DNA of 64,000 bases, taken from assembly GCA_041941305.1 (NCBI GenBank), contig JBGTQJ010000013.1, positions 62,001 to 126,000 of the forward strand, in the 5' to 3' direction. Source of the stretch: JANSWP01 sp041941305 (GTDB lineage: Bacteria > Bacteroidota > Bacteroidia > Chitinophagales > Saprospiraceae). A program made the translations under genes and the position numbers. Below are positions 8,363-18,500 of the stretch, piece after piece (position 1 is the stretch's first letter; every line of letters begins with the position of its first letter). The notes beneath the pieces are model-generated. The model worked only from the letters and a program-made list of their open reading frames with translations, was not told the origin of the DNA and did not search any database.

Positions 8363-9841
8363 ATGAAGGTCTCAAAAAGTTCTAAAAAAGAACCTAGCTG
8401 TAAGGTAAGGAAATTAGAAGAAAAGCTGAAAGCATTGCAGCATAAGATAATGGAATTGAGGAGTGAGAATCGCGCATTACGCAAAAAGAACAAGCTTGTT
8501 CGTGCAAGCCGAGATAATTGGAAGCGGAAGAATCGCACAAAAGCCAATAGTCTCAAGGGTTTACGCAAGCGTTTGTTACGGAAGGATAAACCTAAGCGTC
8601 ATCACTATGAATTATATTTAATTCAGTTTTGTGTACTCTTACGCGTAATATGCAATAGTAGCTATCGGAGCATTGTAAAAATTATTGAGATATTGAATTT
8701 ATGTTTTAAGCTGGAAATCTGCCGGATTCCCTGTGCCAATACGATAGAAAATTGGGTATCAAAAATGGGGCTATATCACATAGAGCATGCCTTGAATAGC
8801 AAGGCATTAAGCGGCAAAACACTCAGTCTAATAATAGATGAAAGTTTAAATACGAGCAATGAACGAATTTTGTTGATTTTAATCTTGCCCAGCGAGCGCA
8901 CCAAGGGACAAGGAGCCTTAAACTATGAAGCAGTGTCGGTGCTCTATTTAGGTGCTGCCAAAAGTTGGACTGGAGAAAAAATCCAGACACAAATAGAAGC
9001 GCTGCTTGAGCATGAAGTGGTGGAATTAAGCTATGTATTGAGTGATGAAGACAGTAAGCTACTCAAGAGCGCTCGACTATTAGGCTTAAAGCATCTGCCT
9101 GATATTAATCATGCAGTGGCTAATTGTTTACGCAAAATCTACAAGGAAGATGAAACTTATCAGGCTTTCATCAAATTAGTGGGCAGCTATGCTGCTAAAT
9201 CAGTTAACCAGGATTTGACTTATTTACGTCCTCCTAAACAGCGTATCAAAGCTCGATTTATGAATCAAAAGCCAATTATTTGCTGGGCATTGACTTTATT
9301 GAAGCGATTTGGACAATTAAATGAAAAAGAACAATTGTTCTTTGAGGAATTGAAAAAATATGAGTCATGGCTAAATATTTTAAATACTTGTATTGAAGTG
9401 AGTGAACAAATCGTTCAACATTTGAAGCAACAGGGTTTATCCAAAGCTACTTTAAAGACTTTTAAGCAGCAGCTCGAACAGTTAAAGCTACAGGGCAATC
9501 AAGCAGCTTTAGTCTTGGATTTTGTTACACTATTAGAAGTATATGCACAGAAATATCAAGGCTTTTTGAAAGACAAAACCGGAAGTTATCATGTAAGCTC
9601 AGATGTTATTGAAAGTCTCTTTGGAAAACACAAAGGCATTAGGAGTCCCAACCCATTGGTAGGGCTTTCATTGGCAGATTTGGAGCTACCACTTCATTGT
9701 TGGAAGCCAAACGAGATAGTAGCGCAAGTTCAACCAGCTCTTGAAGAAACTTTTATGACCAATTTATGGCAATGGAAAGAAACGCATTCAGCTAGTAATC
9801 AGGCAGTTAAAAGAGCAAAATTCTTCAAAAAAAGAGCTTGA
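8363..9841 (+). CDS. DDE-type transposase of the insertion sequence
   Basis: This 492-residue protein starts with a basic, coiled-coil-like segment (residues about 10-75), as in many transposases that bind inverted repeats. Candidate catalytic acids are D159 in LIIDESLN, D228 or D247 in SDEDSKLL / PDINHAVA, and E417 in SDVIESLFGKHKG. The IES-FGK-K motif around the Glu is typical of RNase H-fold IS transposases. The frame is intact, and the gene is bounded closely by the two 18-bp inverted repeats, so the element may still be active. The exact IS family is not recognised; an unclassified (ISNCY-type) group is possible. Confidence 0.85.
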   Translation: MKVSKSSKKEPSCKVRKLEEKLKALQHKIMELRSENRALRKKNKLVRASRDNWKRKNRTKANSLKGLRKRLLRKDKPKRHHYELYLIQFCVLLRVICNSSYRSIVKIIEILNLCFKLEICRIPCANTIENWVSKMGLYHIEHALNSKALSGKTLSLIIDESLNTSNERILLILILPSERTKGQGALNYEAVSVLYLGAAKSWTGEKIQTQIEALLEHEVVELSYVLSDEDSKLLKSARLLGLKHLPDINHAVANCLRKIYKEDETYQAFIKLVGSYAAKSVNQDLTYLRPPKQRIKARFMNQKPIICWALTLLKRFGQLNEKEQLFFEELKKYESWLNILNTCIEVSEQIVQHLKQQGLSKATLKTFKQQLEQLKLQGNQAALVLDFVTLLEVYAQKYQGFLKDKTGSYHVSSDVIESLFGKHKGIRSPNPLVGLSLADLELPLHCWKPNEIVAQVQPALEETFMTNLWQWKETHSASNQAVKRAKFFKKRA

Positions 9842-9849
9842 TTTTTTAA

Positions 9850-9867
9850 CTTTTGAGCAGCCTACCC
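9850..9867 (-). repeat. Right terminal inverted repeat of the insertion sequence
   Basis: The sequence CTTTTGAGCAGCCTACCC mirrors 8298-8315 exactly. It begins nine bases after the transposase stop and is followed by the second AAA of the putative target duplication. Confidence 0.9.
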
Positions 9868-10050
9868 AAAGGGGCAAGCTGAATTTGTAGATTGTTTCTT
9901 AAATCATTGAATTTCAACTCACTATGTAATGTGCTTTTGTTGCGGGGTGCGAGTTGCGGGTTTGACCAACCCGCAACAAGTTGAATATCAACGGATTAAG
10001 GAAAATAAAAAAACAAAGGGGTTTAATTCCAAAATTTGGGATGACTCATG
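9868..10050. repeat. MITE-like intergenic element, copy 1 (interrupted on its left by the IS)
   Basis: The core from about 9903 (CATTGAATTTC, ACTCACTATGTAATGTGC, then TTGTTGCGGGGTGCGAGTT) is nearly identical to 41745-41880. It holds a hairpin, GTTGCGGGTT (9953-9962) with AACCCGCAAC (9968-9977). The right end AAAATTTGGGATGACTCATG (10031-10050) is inverted relative to the left end of copy 2. An 85-codon open frame across it is not credible as a gene because it runs into the repeat and the antisense of the next gene. Confidence 0.75.
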
Positions 10051-10079
10051 TTTTTGGAAGGAAAACAGAAAACCGATTC

Positions 10080-11030
10080 TTATTGCATGGCTTCCAAAAC
10101 CTCATTTACTCGTTCGAATAGTCGTGTATAAACCCCGGTTGAATCACTTGCAAAATATGCTTCTTCATTTTGGGAGGAATGAATGACAAATGGCTTTTCT
10201 CTGGAGGTGTCTGCATAACAGTGAATGACTATTGGTTCTATCAAGTTATTGGCATTAACCGTCAAACTTTTTTGCAATAGATTTTGGGATTGTACAGGAT
10301 CAAAGTCATCAATAAATTCTGAACCGCTTACATTTTGAATATTATTTAACAAATTATACATCAGAGCAGAATCTAATGGAATATTTATATCATTATTCAT
10401 TACCCAATCTTTACCTGATTTATTGAATGAAAACATATAATCCTCTAATCTGAAATCAAGACCTGTAAAGTCAGCTTGTGCTACATTGAGGATTTCTTTG
10501 TTTCTGTACGCATCAAATCCCTGCCCAAGTGACATACTTAAAAATCCATCTACCGCATATACTTCATCTTCTCCTGTCAAACGAACAAAAGAGGTAGCCT
10601 GACGGGTTTGTTGATTGAAACTAAATCTCCCAATCATAAAATCCCGGAGCAATTTTGTTCCAGCATAAACTTGAAGCCGGGTAGCTTTATCATCTTCCAC
10701 TTCATAATCAACCCATTTTTCTGAATTCTTTGCAGCAATTCTTTTAGTTTTGATTAGTGACAATTGACCAAGCAGAGAATTTACATTATTGCTGGTGGCA
10801 ATTGTTGTTAGATCCCCTTTTGTGATAATCCAATTACTACCTTCCCTGGTCAAGGTTACTTCTGCAAAATCATCTGCTTTTGGAAATACAACCACTTTTG
10901 TAACAGTAGAAGTATCTATCTTCACTAAGTCCGTATCAAAACTTCGATCCTTCTTTCCGGAAAACAGCTGGGTCAAGCCATAAACTACAACCAGCCCAAC
11001 CAAAATTATTAGTAGTGTTTTATTGTTCAT
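10080..11030 (-). CDS. DUF4340 domain protein linked to the gldAFG-type cluster
   Basis: A 316-residue protein with one N-terminal membrane segment (TLLIILVGLVVVYGLTQLF) and a large extracytoplasmic part. The mature sequence (VTLTREGSNWIITKG...; FSFNQQTRQATSFVRL; DWVMNN) fits the DUF4340 family, which is usually encoded next to GldG-like proteins in Bacteroidota and in other ABC clusters. It lies 41 bases after the gldG-like gene on the same strand, so it is probably the last gene of a gldA-gldF-gldG-DUF4340 operon. Its biochemical role is unknown; I infer an accessory periplasmic subunit. Confidence 0.8.
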   Translation of the reverse strand: MNNKTLLIILVGLVVVYGLTQLFSGKKDRSFDTDLVKIDTSTVTKVVVFPKADDFAEVTLTREGSNWIITKGDLTTIATSNNVNSLLGQLSLIKTKRIAAKNSEKWVDYEVEDDKATRLQVYAGTKLLRDFMIGRFSFNQQTRQATSFVRLTGEDEVYAVDGFLSMSLGQGFDAYRNKEILNVAQADFTGLDFRLEDYMFSFNKSGKDWVMNNDINIPLDSALMYNLLNNIQNVSGSEFIDDFDPVQSQNLLQKSLTVNANNLIEPIVIHCYADTSREKPFVIHSSQNEEAYFASDSTGVYTRLFERVNEVLEAMQ

Positions 11031-11071
11031 TATTATTGTATGTTCTGAATAATTGTTTTACAAAAATATGA

Positions 11072-12577
11072 TTATGAATAGTCCTCCTGCATCCGCTTAA
11101 TTCTCGTATTTCTCTGACGCTGGAATCTCAAGAAGCCGTAAATGATAATTAAAAGGATAGGCAATCCAAAGTTCAAATACTTCATAGTATTCCGTTTCCC
11201 CGAATTATCATCTCCCAAATACTCCTCTGAAATTGGTCTGGTTACTACGCCTTTGGTTCTCAGTTCAATTAAACCAGTATCATCAGAAAGCCAATCTATG
11301 CTATTGGTTAACAAACTTGCATTGTCAGGATTTTGCCCACCTCCTTGCATAGGAAAATCAGCGTCTCCAAAAACAACCATTTTTGAAGGCATGTTACCTC
11401 CAAAATTACCCTCGATAATTCCACCCAAAACCAATTGATTTAATGGGAAATCTGCTTCCGTCCATTTTTTTTCTACGTTAAATTGGGTAGGGGCATTGAT
11501 AACACCAGCCTGACCAGATGTGTATGCAAATGGGGTAAAAACTTTTGTACTGTCTCCAGCCGAGCGAAGGTGGCTTGCAAAAATCATGGCTACTTGTTCC
11601 AAGCCTTTTGTAATAGGATGGTCAGCAAAATTGGAAACCAAAGGGAAAAAAGGAAATTGTACTCTACTGGGAATGGTAAGTGGTCCCATCCGACGTTGGA
11701 CGGTGACAGAGCCACAATTTGCATCTACGACAAATGCAGGATCAACAACAATGCCTTTGCTTTGTAACCAGGTTTCCAAACCTGTGGTAAACACACTTCC
11801 TGCCGCTGTTTGAAAATCTCCTTCAACGGCATTTATACCAACCACCATTTTTCCACCTCTACCCAAATAATCGTCTAAGATCGCAAAATGATTTGGTGGA
11901 ATTGAGTCTTTAGGTCCCAATAATACTACGGTTCTGAATCGATCAGCGATGCTGGTTTGAGTACCTAAGTCAATTGGTTCGACATTATATAAAATGGACA
12001 ATTGGAGCATAACCTGTTCCAAGTCTTGTAAGTTTGGTTCACCATGTCCCTGAATCAATCCAATAGAAGGCTTATCAACCACTGACATTTTTTTAATCGC
12101 TGTCGCTAGGGAATATTCCATTCCACTTGAAGAAACAATGGCAGGTAATACCTCTTGTTGTTCTCCCATTTTAAAAGTTGCCCCCATAAAAATATTTTGA
12201 GTTTTCACCTGGTCGCTTTCTCTTACCTGAACAGGGAAAGGTCCAATTCCATCCTGGGCGGCGGTTTGTTTCAATTCTTCATCGTCATCAGGATTAATAA
12301 ATTCATAATCGACCATTCCTTTGGACAAAGTGCTAAATTCTACCAACATTTCCTGGAAATCTCTTTTTACCTTTTGAAGTTGAGTGGGAATATCTTCACT
12401 GAAGTAAGCAGTGACAGTTATTGGGTCTTCCAGGCTTTTTAAAATATTTTTGGTGGCATTGCTTAGTGTGTATTGTTTCTCCGCAGTTAAATCCCACCGG
12501 AAAAACAGTTGTTTTGAAACCACATTAAGCATTATAATAATTCCCAAAACCAATAAAACGGAAGTTGTGTTTTTCAT
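11072..12577 (-). CDS. gldG: GldG-like ABC transporter auxiliary protein
   Basis: This 501-residue protein has an N-terminal membrane segment, the motif RWDLTAEKQYTLS and the segment DPITVTAYFSEDIP, both signatures of GldG. The central region is the ABC-type uncharacterised (GldG/IftA) domain with GLIQGHGEP, and a second membrane segment lies near the C-terminus (LPILLIIIYGFL). In Flavobacterium johnsoniae GldA, GldF and GldG form an ABC transporter needed for gliding, although some T9SS bacteria use them otherwise. It lies downstream of the gldF and gldA homologues on the same strand. Length and order match the family; whether this organism glides cannot be read here. Confidence 0.88.
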   Translation of the reverse strand: MKNTTSVLLVLGIIIMLNVVSKQLFFRWDLTAEKQYTLSNATKNILKSLEDPITVTAYFSEDIPTQLQKVKRDFQEMLVEFSTLSKGMVDYEFINPDDDEELKQTAAQDGIGPFPVQVRESDQVKTQNIFMGATFKMGEQQEVLPAIVSSSGMEYSLATAIKKMSVVDKPSIGLIQGHGEPNLQDLEQVMLQLSILYNVEPIDLGTQTSIADRFRTVVLLGPKDSIPPNHFAILDDYLGRGGKMVVGINAVEGDFQTAAGSVFTTGLETWLQSKGIVVDPAFVVDANCGSVTVQRRMGPLTIPSRVQFPFFPLVSNFADHPITKGLEQVAMIFASHLRSAGDSTKVFTPFAYTSGQAGVINAPTQFNVEKKWTEADFPLNQLVLGGIIEGNFGGNMPSKMVVFGDADFPMQGGGQNPDNASLLTNSIDWLSDDTGLIELRTKGVVTRPISEEYLGDDNSGKRNTMKYLNFGLPILLIIIYGFLRFQRQRNTRIKRMQEDYS

Positions 12578-12653
12578 TCTTCAATACGAATGGTTCAAAA
12601 ATCAATGTTGAAGGATAAAATCACCTGAACATTGACCTTCAAACATTAAAACT

Positions 12654-13370
12654 TTAATTGCGTTTCGATAATCTGATTTCTGATAATAACAGAAACAACA
12701 ATATGAATGAAATAAAATAAATCAAATCTTTGCTATCCAGGACACCTCTTGAAATGGAATCAAAATGATTTCTGGAACTCAAGTCTGCAACCAATTCACT
12801 CAAAAACCCTGAACCTGAGCTACCAAAAAACCAAAACAGCAAGTGTATAACCAGATTTATTGCCAAGGCTAACAAAAAGGCAACAATTTGATTATCTGTC
12901 AAGCTGGAGGCAAATATCCCAGAGCTTACGAATGCTGCACTCAGCAGGAGTAAGCCAAAATACCCTGAGATGGTCGCTCCGTGATCAATTTCACCCAAGC
13001 TGGCAACAGAAAAATAATAAGGCAGTGTAAACAGCAAAGTGATACAAACCATGAGGAAACAAGCCAAAAACTTAGCTAAGATTAATTGGCGATTGTTTAA
13101 ATCCTTAGTTAGCAATAATTCAAGTGTACCACTTCTCCTTTCTTCTGCGATTTGTCTCATTGTAATTGCCGGAATGAACACAGCTAAAAACCATTGTGCC
13201 CAGGCAAAAAACACCTGAAGGTCTGCCTGCTGCCGCATGAAAATATCATCACCAACAATCCAGGTAAACAAACCTGTAAAAAACAGGAATAGTACTAAAA
13301 TAAAATACCCAATGAGGGAATCAAAAAAGGAGCTTAGTTCTCGTTTTGCTAATATCCAAACTGGATTCAT
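12654..13370 (-). CDS. gldF: GldF-like ABC transporter permease
   Basis: A six-helix ABC-2 type membrane subunit. I start it at the internal ATG at 13370 (MNPVWILAKREL), because this is the conserved GldF start and the extra 11 residues of the longer frame are polar and unlike the family. From there the protein has 238 residues. The motif RQIAEERRSGTLELLLT, typical of GldF/NosY-type permeases, lies between the second and third membrane segments. It sits between the gldA and gldG homologues on one strand, as expected for one ABC complex. Confidence 0.88.
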   Translation of the reverse strand: MNPVWILAKRELSSFFDSLIGYFILVLFLFFTGLFTWIVGDDIFMRQQADLQVFFAWAQWFLAVFIPAITMRQIAEERRSGTLELLLTKDLNNRQLILAKFLACFLMVCITLLFTLPYYFSVASLGEIDHGATISGYFGLLLLSAAFVSSGIFASSLTDNQIVAFLLALAINLVIHLLFWFFGSSGSGFLSELVADLSSRNHFDSISRGVLDSKDLIYFISFILLFLLLSEIRLSKRN

Positions 13371-13463
13371 TTTCTCACTTATTTGAAGAAATTGGGAAGC
13401 CAAGAATAGGAGGTCAATCGAACTGATCGATCTAAATGGCTACTATTCTCAAAATCCCCTAAT

Positions 13464-14387
13464 CTAATTCATTGTCAAATCTCTAAAGATATCTTCCAAC
13501 CTTGTCTCATAAGGCACCATTTCAGTAAGTGCCCATTTCTTTTTGACACATAATTTGAAAATATCTCGATTAGAAGTCATGTCTTGATTGCTTTGAACTT
13601 CAAAGCGATTGCTTGCTCTATCCATAAAATCTACCAGAGCAACGGATTTCAGTTTACTCAAAGCTTCAAATATTTCATCAGCCTCTCCATCTTCAATTCT
13701 AACTTGCACCACCTGTTGACCCTGAGCCTGTTTTCTCAAGGTTGCTGCGGTACCATCTGCCACAATTTTTCCTCTGTTAATAATTAGAATTCTATCACAA
13801 GTTGCTTCTACCTCTGGAAGAATATGGGTACTGAGGATCACCGTTTTTTCCCTACCTAACTGTTTTATTAACTCCCGAATTTCAACAATCTGATTTGGAT
13901 CCAAACCTGTAGTAGGTTCATCGAGAATTAATATTTCAGGATCGTGTATCATTGCTTGAGCCAATCCAACCCTTTGGCGGTATCCCTTCGATAGTTCGCC
14001 AATTTTTTTGTGTTTTTCCACATTTAAGCCACAAACCCTTACCATTTCCCGCACTCTTTCCGGTATGGCATTTTTATGAACTCCCTGTAGGGCAGCACAA
14101 AAGGCTAAATAATCCATGATCGGCATATCATGATACAGCGGGTTGTGTTCTGGTAAGTAACCAATTCTTTTCTTCACAGACCCAGTTTTGACAGAAGTTC
14201 CATCAAAAAGGACGTCTCCTTCATCTGCTTGCAGATAATTAGTAATCATCTTCATGGTAGTCGTTTTCCCCGCCCCGTTTGGACCAAGGAATCCCAGGAT
14301 TTCTCCTGTTCTTACTTCAAAAGAAATGTTGTCAACGGCTTTTTGAAAGCCATAGGATTTCGTTAGGTTTTGAATCTTTATATCCAT
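13464..14387 (-). CDS. gldA: GldA-like ABC transporter ATP-binding protein
   Basis: A 307-residue ABC ATPase. Walker A is GPNGAGKT (35-42), the signature is LSKGYRQRVGLA (132-143), Walker B is ILILDEPTTGLDP (152-164), and the H-loop follows at STHIL. LSKGYRQR is the signature variant of GldA/CcmA-type exporters. The last 90 residues form the extra C-terminal domain usual in GldA. It is the first gene of the minus-strand gldAFG-type cluster, and gldF starts 93 bases after its stop. It should power transport by GldF with GldG. Confidence 0.9.
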   Translation of the reverse strand: MDIKIQNLTKSYGFQKAVDNISFEVRTGEILGFLGPNGAGKTTTMKMITNYLQADEGDVLFDGTSVKTGSVKKRIGYLPEHNPLYHDMPIMDYLAFCAALQGVHKNAIPERVREMVRVCGLNVEKHKKIGELSKGYRQRVGLAQAMIHDPEILILDEPTTGLDPNQIVEIRELIKQLGREKTVILSTHILPEVEATCDRILIINRGKIVADGTAATLRKQAQGQQVVQVRIEDGEADEIFEALSKLKSVALVDFMDRASNRFEVQSNQDMTSNRDIFKLCVKKKWALTEMVPYETRLEDIFRDLTMN

Positions 14388-14709
14388 AAGAATGTAATGA
14401 TGTAAAAAGAATTAACCTCAATGTTGTCAAAAGAGCAATTCAAAATAGAAAAATCGGATATGCTTTTATGGGAAGGAGTTTCTTTGTTTTCTCTTAACTC
14501 CAAAAAACATCAATCCCTATTTGAATTAACAGCTTTTGAAGCAGTGCGCAAAATTAAAAATTGATATAATTCTGCAAAAAATACTGTTGTTAATTTTTTC
14601 CAAAGGGTTTTTATTCATTTTTTCATTTATTCTATTTTTGCCGAAAATTTCGGGATTTAGAAATTTATTTTTCGTTTACCGATTCAATAACAAATAAATC
14701 TTAACTAAT
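14388..14709. other. Divergent intergenic region between gldA and a lipoprotein gene
   Basis: These 322 bases hold no credible open frame. They are AT-rich and must contain promoters for both flanking genes. On the plus strand TATTTTTG at 14633-14640 matches the Bacteroidota -7 consensus TAnnTTTG and lies 69 bases before the lipoprotein ATG. No clear -33 TTG is found at the right distance. Confidence 0.5.
14633..14640 (+). promoter_or_regulatory. Candidate Bacteroidota -7 promoter element
   Basis: TATTTTTG followed by C is a full match to TAnnTTTG. The upstream half (-33 TTG) is missing or replaced by a T-rich stretch, so the call stays tentative. Confidence 0.4.
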
Positions 14710-15333
14710 ATGAAAAATGGTTTATTACTTTGCTTATTATGCATCCTAATTTATTCTTGTGGCGATAATAGAAGTTCAGGAACACCTGTTCAAGGTGTAT
14801 CTATCGATTTATCAGGTTTTGAAATCACAAATATACCTGGCTCAAATTCTCAAAGAGCTGTCAAACGGGAAGCAAATGGGATCATGCTTGAAGAAGGCAT
14901 AATAACCAATGGACAGAGAAATGGAATATGGACAACCTATTACCCAGAAAATGGAATCGTTCAAAAAATTGAAAGTTTTGTTGATGATGTATATTCTGGT
15001 CCGTTTTACAAGTTCAATAATCGGGGGCAACTGGAGGAAATAGGTAGTTATATCAATAATCAGTTGGATGGTAGATATGCAAAAATTAAGTTTGGAAGAA
15101 CAACAGAGGAAATCCATTACAAAATGAACCAATATCACGGTCCATATCGTACCTATTTCAACAATTCGGACAAAATCCAAAAGGAACAAAACTTTAAAGA
15201 CAATCAACTTCATGGTATCTATAGGGTATATAATGAAGAAGGTAAGATCACACTTGAAGCGGAATACAGTAATGGGGAGAAAGTCAGTGGAGGGATTTTA
15301 GACACGCCCAAAGATCCAGATCCACTTCAGTAG
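14710..15333 (+). CDS. Lipoprotein with MORN-like repeats (YwqK type)
   Basis: A 207-residue protein. The signal peptide ends in the lipobox LIYSC, so the mature protein starts at Cys17 and is lipid-anchored. The rest is a series of about five 22-25 residue units of the type NGQRNGIWTTYYPENG, YSGPFYKFNNRGQL, LDGRYAKI, YHGPYRTYF and LHGIYRVYNEEGK, matching the MORN/YwqK-antitoxin-like repeat. The toxin-antitoxin label often given to this family is poorly founded, and nothing here suggests a toxin partner. It precedes the helicase/McrB pair on the same strand, but a long hairpin in the 259-base gap suggests separate transcription. Confidence 0.78.
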   Translation: MKNGLLLCLLCILIYSCGDNRSSGTPVQGVSIDLSGFEITNIPGSNSQRAVKREANGIMLEEGIITNGQRNGIWTTYYPENGIVQKIESFVDDVYSGPFYKFNNRGQLEEIGSYINNQLDGRYAKIKFGRTTEEIHYKMNQYHGPYRTYFNNSDKIQKEQNFKDNQLHGIYRVYNEEGKITLEAEYSNGEKVSGGILDTPKDPDPLQ

Positions 15334-15364
15334 AAAGACGGCATGTATTTAGCGGCACAGGATT

Positions 15365-15444
15365 ATGTTCAAAGTTCAAAATACCCTTATTTATTGGACG
15401 AACCTGGGTACATTCTTCCAAAAACTATTTTGAACTTTGAACAT
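15365..15444. repeat. 19-bp perfect inverted repeat (GTTCAAAGTTCAAA hairpin) upstream of the helicase gene
   Basis: ATGTTCAAAGTTCAAAATA (15365-15383) is exactly complementary to 15426-15444, with a 42-base loop. The arm repeats the word GTTCAAA. It lies between the lipoprotein gene and the helicase gene, inside a 73-codon open frame that I regard as noncoding. It may end lipoprotein transcription or be a mobile hairpin of the same type as those at 8154 and 52993. Confidence 0.8.
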
Positions 15445-15592
15445 GTTTCATTAAAAAATCCCCAAAAAGAATTCTTACCTTTATTAGTGATACCCCTCGA
15501 TTACTGGGAAAACTATTTCAAAATTTGGTTCTTTTGTTGGCAAATATTATTGTTGCAATGCTAGACGGAAAACTACACGAAACAAACACACT

Positions 15593-18500
15593 ATGAGGAA
15601 TAGTCAATCTCCTTCTGTTCAATCCATTTATCAAAATGCATTGCATTATTATCTTGATCGAGCTGACTTGTTTTCACTCGACCAGAGGGGTGAGTCGTTT
15701 GCCGAAAAATTAATCAATGATTTACTTGGAGGCTACTTAAATATCCAAACCAATGCTTCTTCATTGGCAACGGATAAACTCCGACATCTTTATTTTGAAT
15801 CTAAAAATATTGAACGAACTCAAGGTCCCAAAACATTTGGATTAGGATATCCTCTGTTTATAGAAACATTTGAAAATGATTTAATAATTGCACCCTTATT
15901 TATTTGGCATTTACACATAGAACCAAGCCAAAACCTTGTAAATTCCTGGATTTTTAAACACGAAGAAAAAAACATCATTACACCAAACTATCGGTTAATT
16001 CAGCATTTGGAGACCAACCATCAACTGGATTTAACTGAAAGGTTTGAAGAACTCGGATTAGGGAAAAAAATAACACTTAAAAATTTACAGTCCTTCTGCC
16101 AGGAACTTGCTTCAAAAACAGGGGTTGAGAATAAACTTATTCCTGGAAACATTGCTCCCTCACCAGGAATTGATGAGATTGGTGTTTTGTCAGCAAGAGG
16201 AACCATTTTATGGAGCGGAATTTTGGGATTGTTTCCACCTCAGCTTTATAAGAACAATATTGTTCCTCCCAAACCTGAAGATGCTTTTCTTAGTAGTCCC
16301 TTGCCTTCTCCTGAAGAACATTATGGCTTTAATTTTCTTGCCACAGATCCACATCAGGCAAGCGCCTTAAACGAAATAGACGATTATAAAATCACCGTTG
16401 TAGAGGGAAATCCTACTTCCGGAAAATCGCATACCTTGGTAAACCTATTGATCAATGCCCTTTCAAATGGAGAAAAATGTTTGGTTGTTTCCGAAAGAAT
16501 ACCAACCCTGAAAAAAGCCCAAAGTTTACTTTCAAAAGCCAACATACATCAATTCAACTTTCTGCTTAAGGATGCTTTAAATGATAAGGTTTTACTACTG
16601 GAGATGTTAAGAATAGCTGCTGAAGGTACAGGAAAATATATCGAACATTCCACATCGGAGTTTGATTTAAAACTCCAGCGGTACCTAAGAGAGAAATCTA
16701 AATTAACGGCGAATTATCAAACGGCAAAAGAAAAGGTATTTGGCGAACACAACTGGACGGAAACAGTTGGCTTATTTTTGAGTAGCAATAGAATTGAAGG
16801 AAAGGAACTTTTAAGCAGCCAACTCAATCCCGGAGAATTTGATTTTACTCATAGGGAATATGAAATATTCAAGCATGCAATCTTGACAAGCCGCCCACTT
16901 TATCTAAAAGTAAATACCCTCAAACATCCATTGACCAATATTAACGAAGAATTAATTCTTCAAAAGAAAAAAGAAGAGGGATTTCATTACATCATGAAAA
17001 ACCTGAAAAAATTTTTAAACAAAGCTGCCAGGCTCCAACATCGGTATATCAATAAAACAGATGCTTATTCCCTAAAATTGGGAGAACATTATGAAAGACA
17101 TTTTGAGCGGCTGTCAAACAGGTTAACAAAATTAAATGAAAAAATAACTGACTATACTCACCAATATGGTACTGATTTTAGCCAGTCAGGTGTTGGTGCC
17201 TTGAAGTTTTTGGGCATCTTTTCAACTCAAAAAAAGAAAGTTGCCAAAGCAAAAGAGGATGTAAATCATGATTATCTTTCTCTGGTCAAATTATTTGAGC
17301 AGGGGCAATATTTTGATTTTCAATTTCCCGGGGAAGGGCAACATATTTCAAAGATGGTTGAAAATCTCCAACATTTTAAAATCAAATTATTTGAATGGCA
17401 AAATAAAATTGAAAGCATTACTCAGGAAGAAGTCATTCGTTTAAATAGTAGAAATGTTCACCCGGATCTGGATTATCACGAGCAAATCTCAGAATTGGAA
17501 TATGCGCTTGATTTGCTAATTGAGGAAATCAATGAGACTTCTATTTATCAAAGACCAATTCAAAATAAAACCCTCACTATCCCCCAACGTCAAAAGTATT
17601 TGGAGACTATTATTGAGCAGTTGGAAAACACGGAATTGAATCTTCGGGATTTTGATTCATTTTTTCAATGGCAATACAATTGGCTAAACCTGAGTATCGT
17701 TGCTCAAAAAGTAATTAGGGCCCTTATCAAGGTTAAACCTAAGGACTGGATGGCTGCTTTTGAAAGTTGGTATTTTAGTAATATTTTGACAAAAAAACAC
17801 AGTCCGAATTTACCAACGGAGGCAGAGGGTTTAAATCAATATGCAAATGCCTATCACTCACTTAAGCCACTAATAATCAACCAGATAAGGCATTTGTGGG
17901 AAGAAAAACAGTATGAGGAAATAAGAAAAATAAAACGTCGAAAAAAGAAAGCCTGGCAGTTGATATTTGATAAAAACAATCAAAAATATGCCAATGAGAA
18001 ATTATTGGATGAGATAATGGAAGAGGGATTTGATGCCATTACTTCATTTTTGCCTGTCCTCTTTGTAACTCCCTATATCGCGAGGCATATTTTACCACAA
18101 AGCACGGGTTATTTTGATTATTTAATTTTTGATGAAGGGAGCCGAATCTCCGTAGAAACAGCAACTCCAATTGCTCCTTTTGGCAAGAGAATCGTTGTTT
18201 TTGGAAGTAATGAAACATATGGGAGTGAAACTTCTCTCATTCAATATGTAAAGGAAAATGGGGCACCAACAAATGCGCTAATTAATAAGTATGCACAAAG
18301 TATTAATGAAGATGAGGAGGAAAATAATGGAAAAAAAGATTCTTTAGCCGATATAAAGTTATTCCCTCAGGAGTTTCAGGTTGACAATGTGGAGGGTAGA
18401 TTCATTGACAGGGAAGGAACGAATGACATAGAAGCACAACAGATTATTAGATTAATTAATCAGGTAAAAAGAACCAAGCATCGAACCTATCCCTCAGTAG

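Larger units (their letters stand above)
8298..9867 (+). mobile_element. Complete insertion sequence, 1570 bp, 18-bp perfect terminal inverted repeats
   Basis: GGGTAGGCTGCTCAAAAG at 8298-8315 is the exact reverse complement of 9850-9867. One transposase gene fills the element. The element is flanked on both sides by AAA (8295-8297 and 9868-9870), a likely 3-bp target duplication. Removing the element and one AAA restores GCCCC AAA GGGGC, a perfect palindrome, so the element appears to have landed in the centre of a hairpin within a small repeat. I cannot assign it to a named IS family by eye. Confidence 0.88.

Noticed and set aside
9929..10186. Open frame of 85 codons on the plus strand
   Set aside because: It runs through the MITE-like repeat and then into the antisense of the DUF4340 gene; there is no protein-like composition.
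14710..15333. Lipoprotein with YwqK-type repeats considered as an antitoxin of the helicase/McrB module
   Set aside because: It is a lipid-anchored protein with no toxin-like neighbour, and a long hairpin separates it from the module.
15343..15564. Open frame of 73 codons between the lipoprotein and helicase genes
   Set aside because: It contains a perfect 19-bp inverted repeat, has no recognisable signal or domain, and its codon pattern looks random. I regard it as intergenic.
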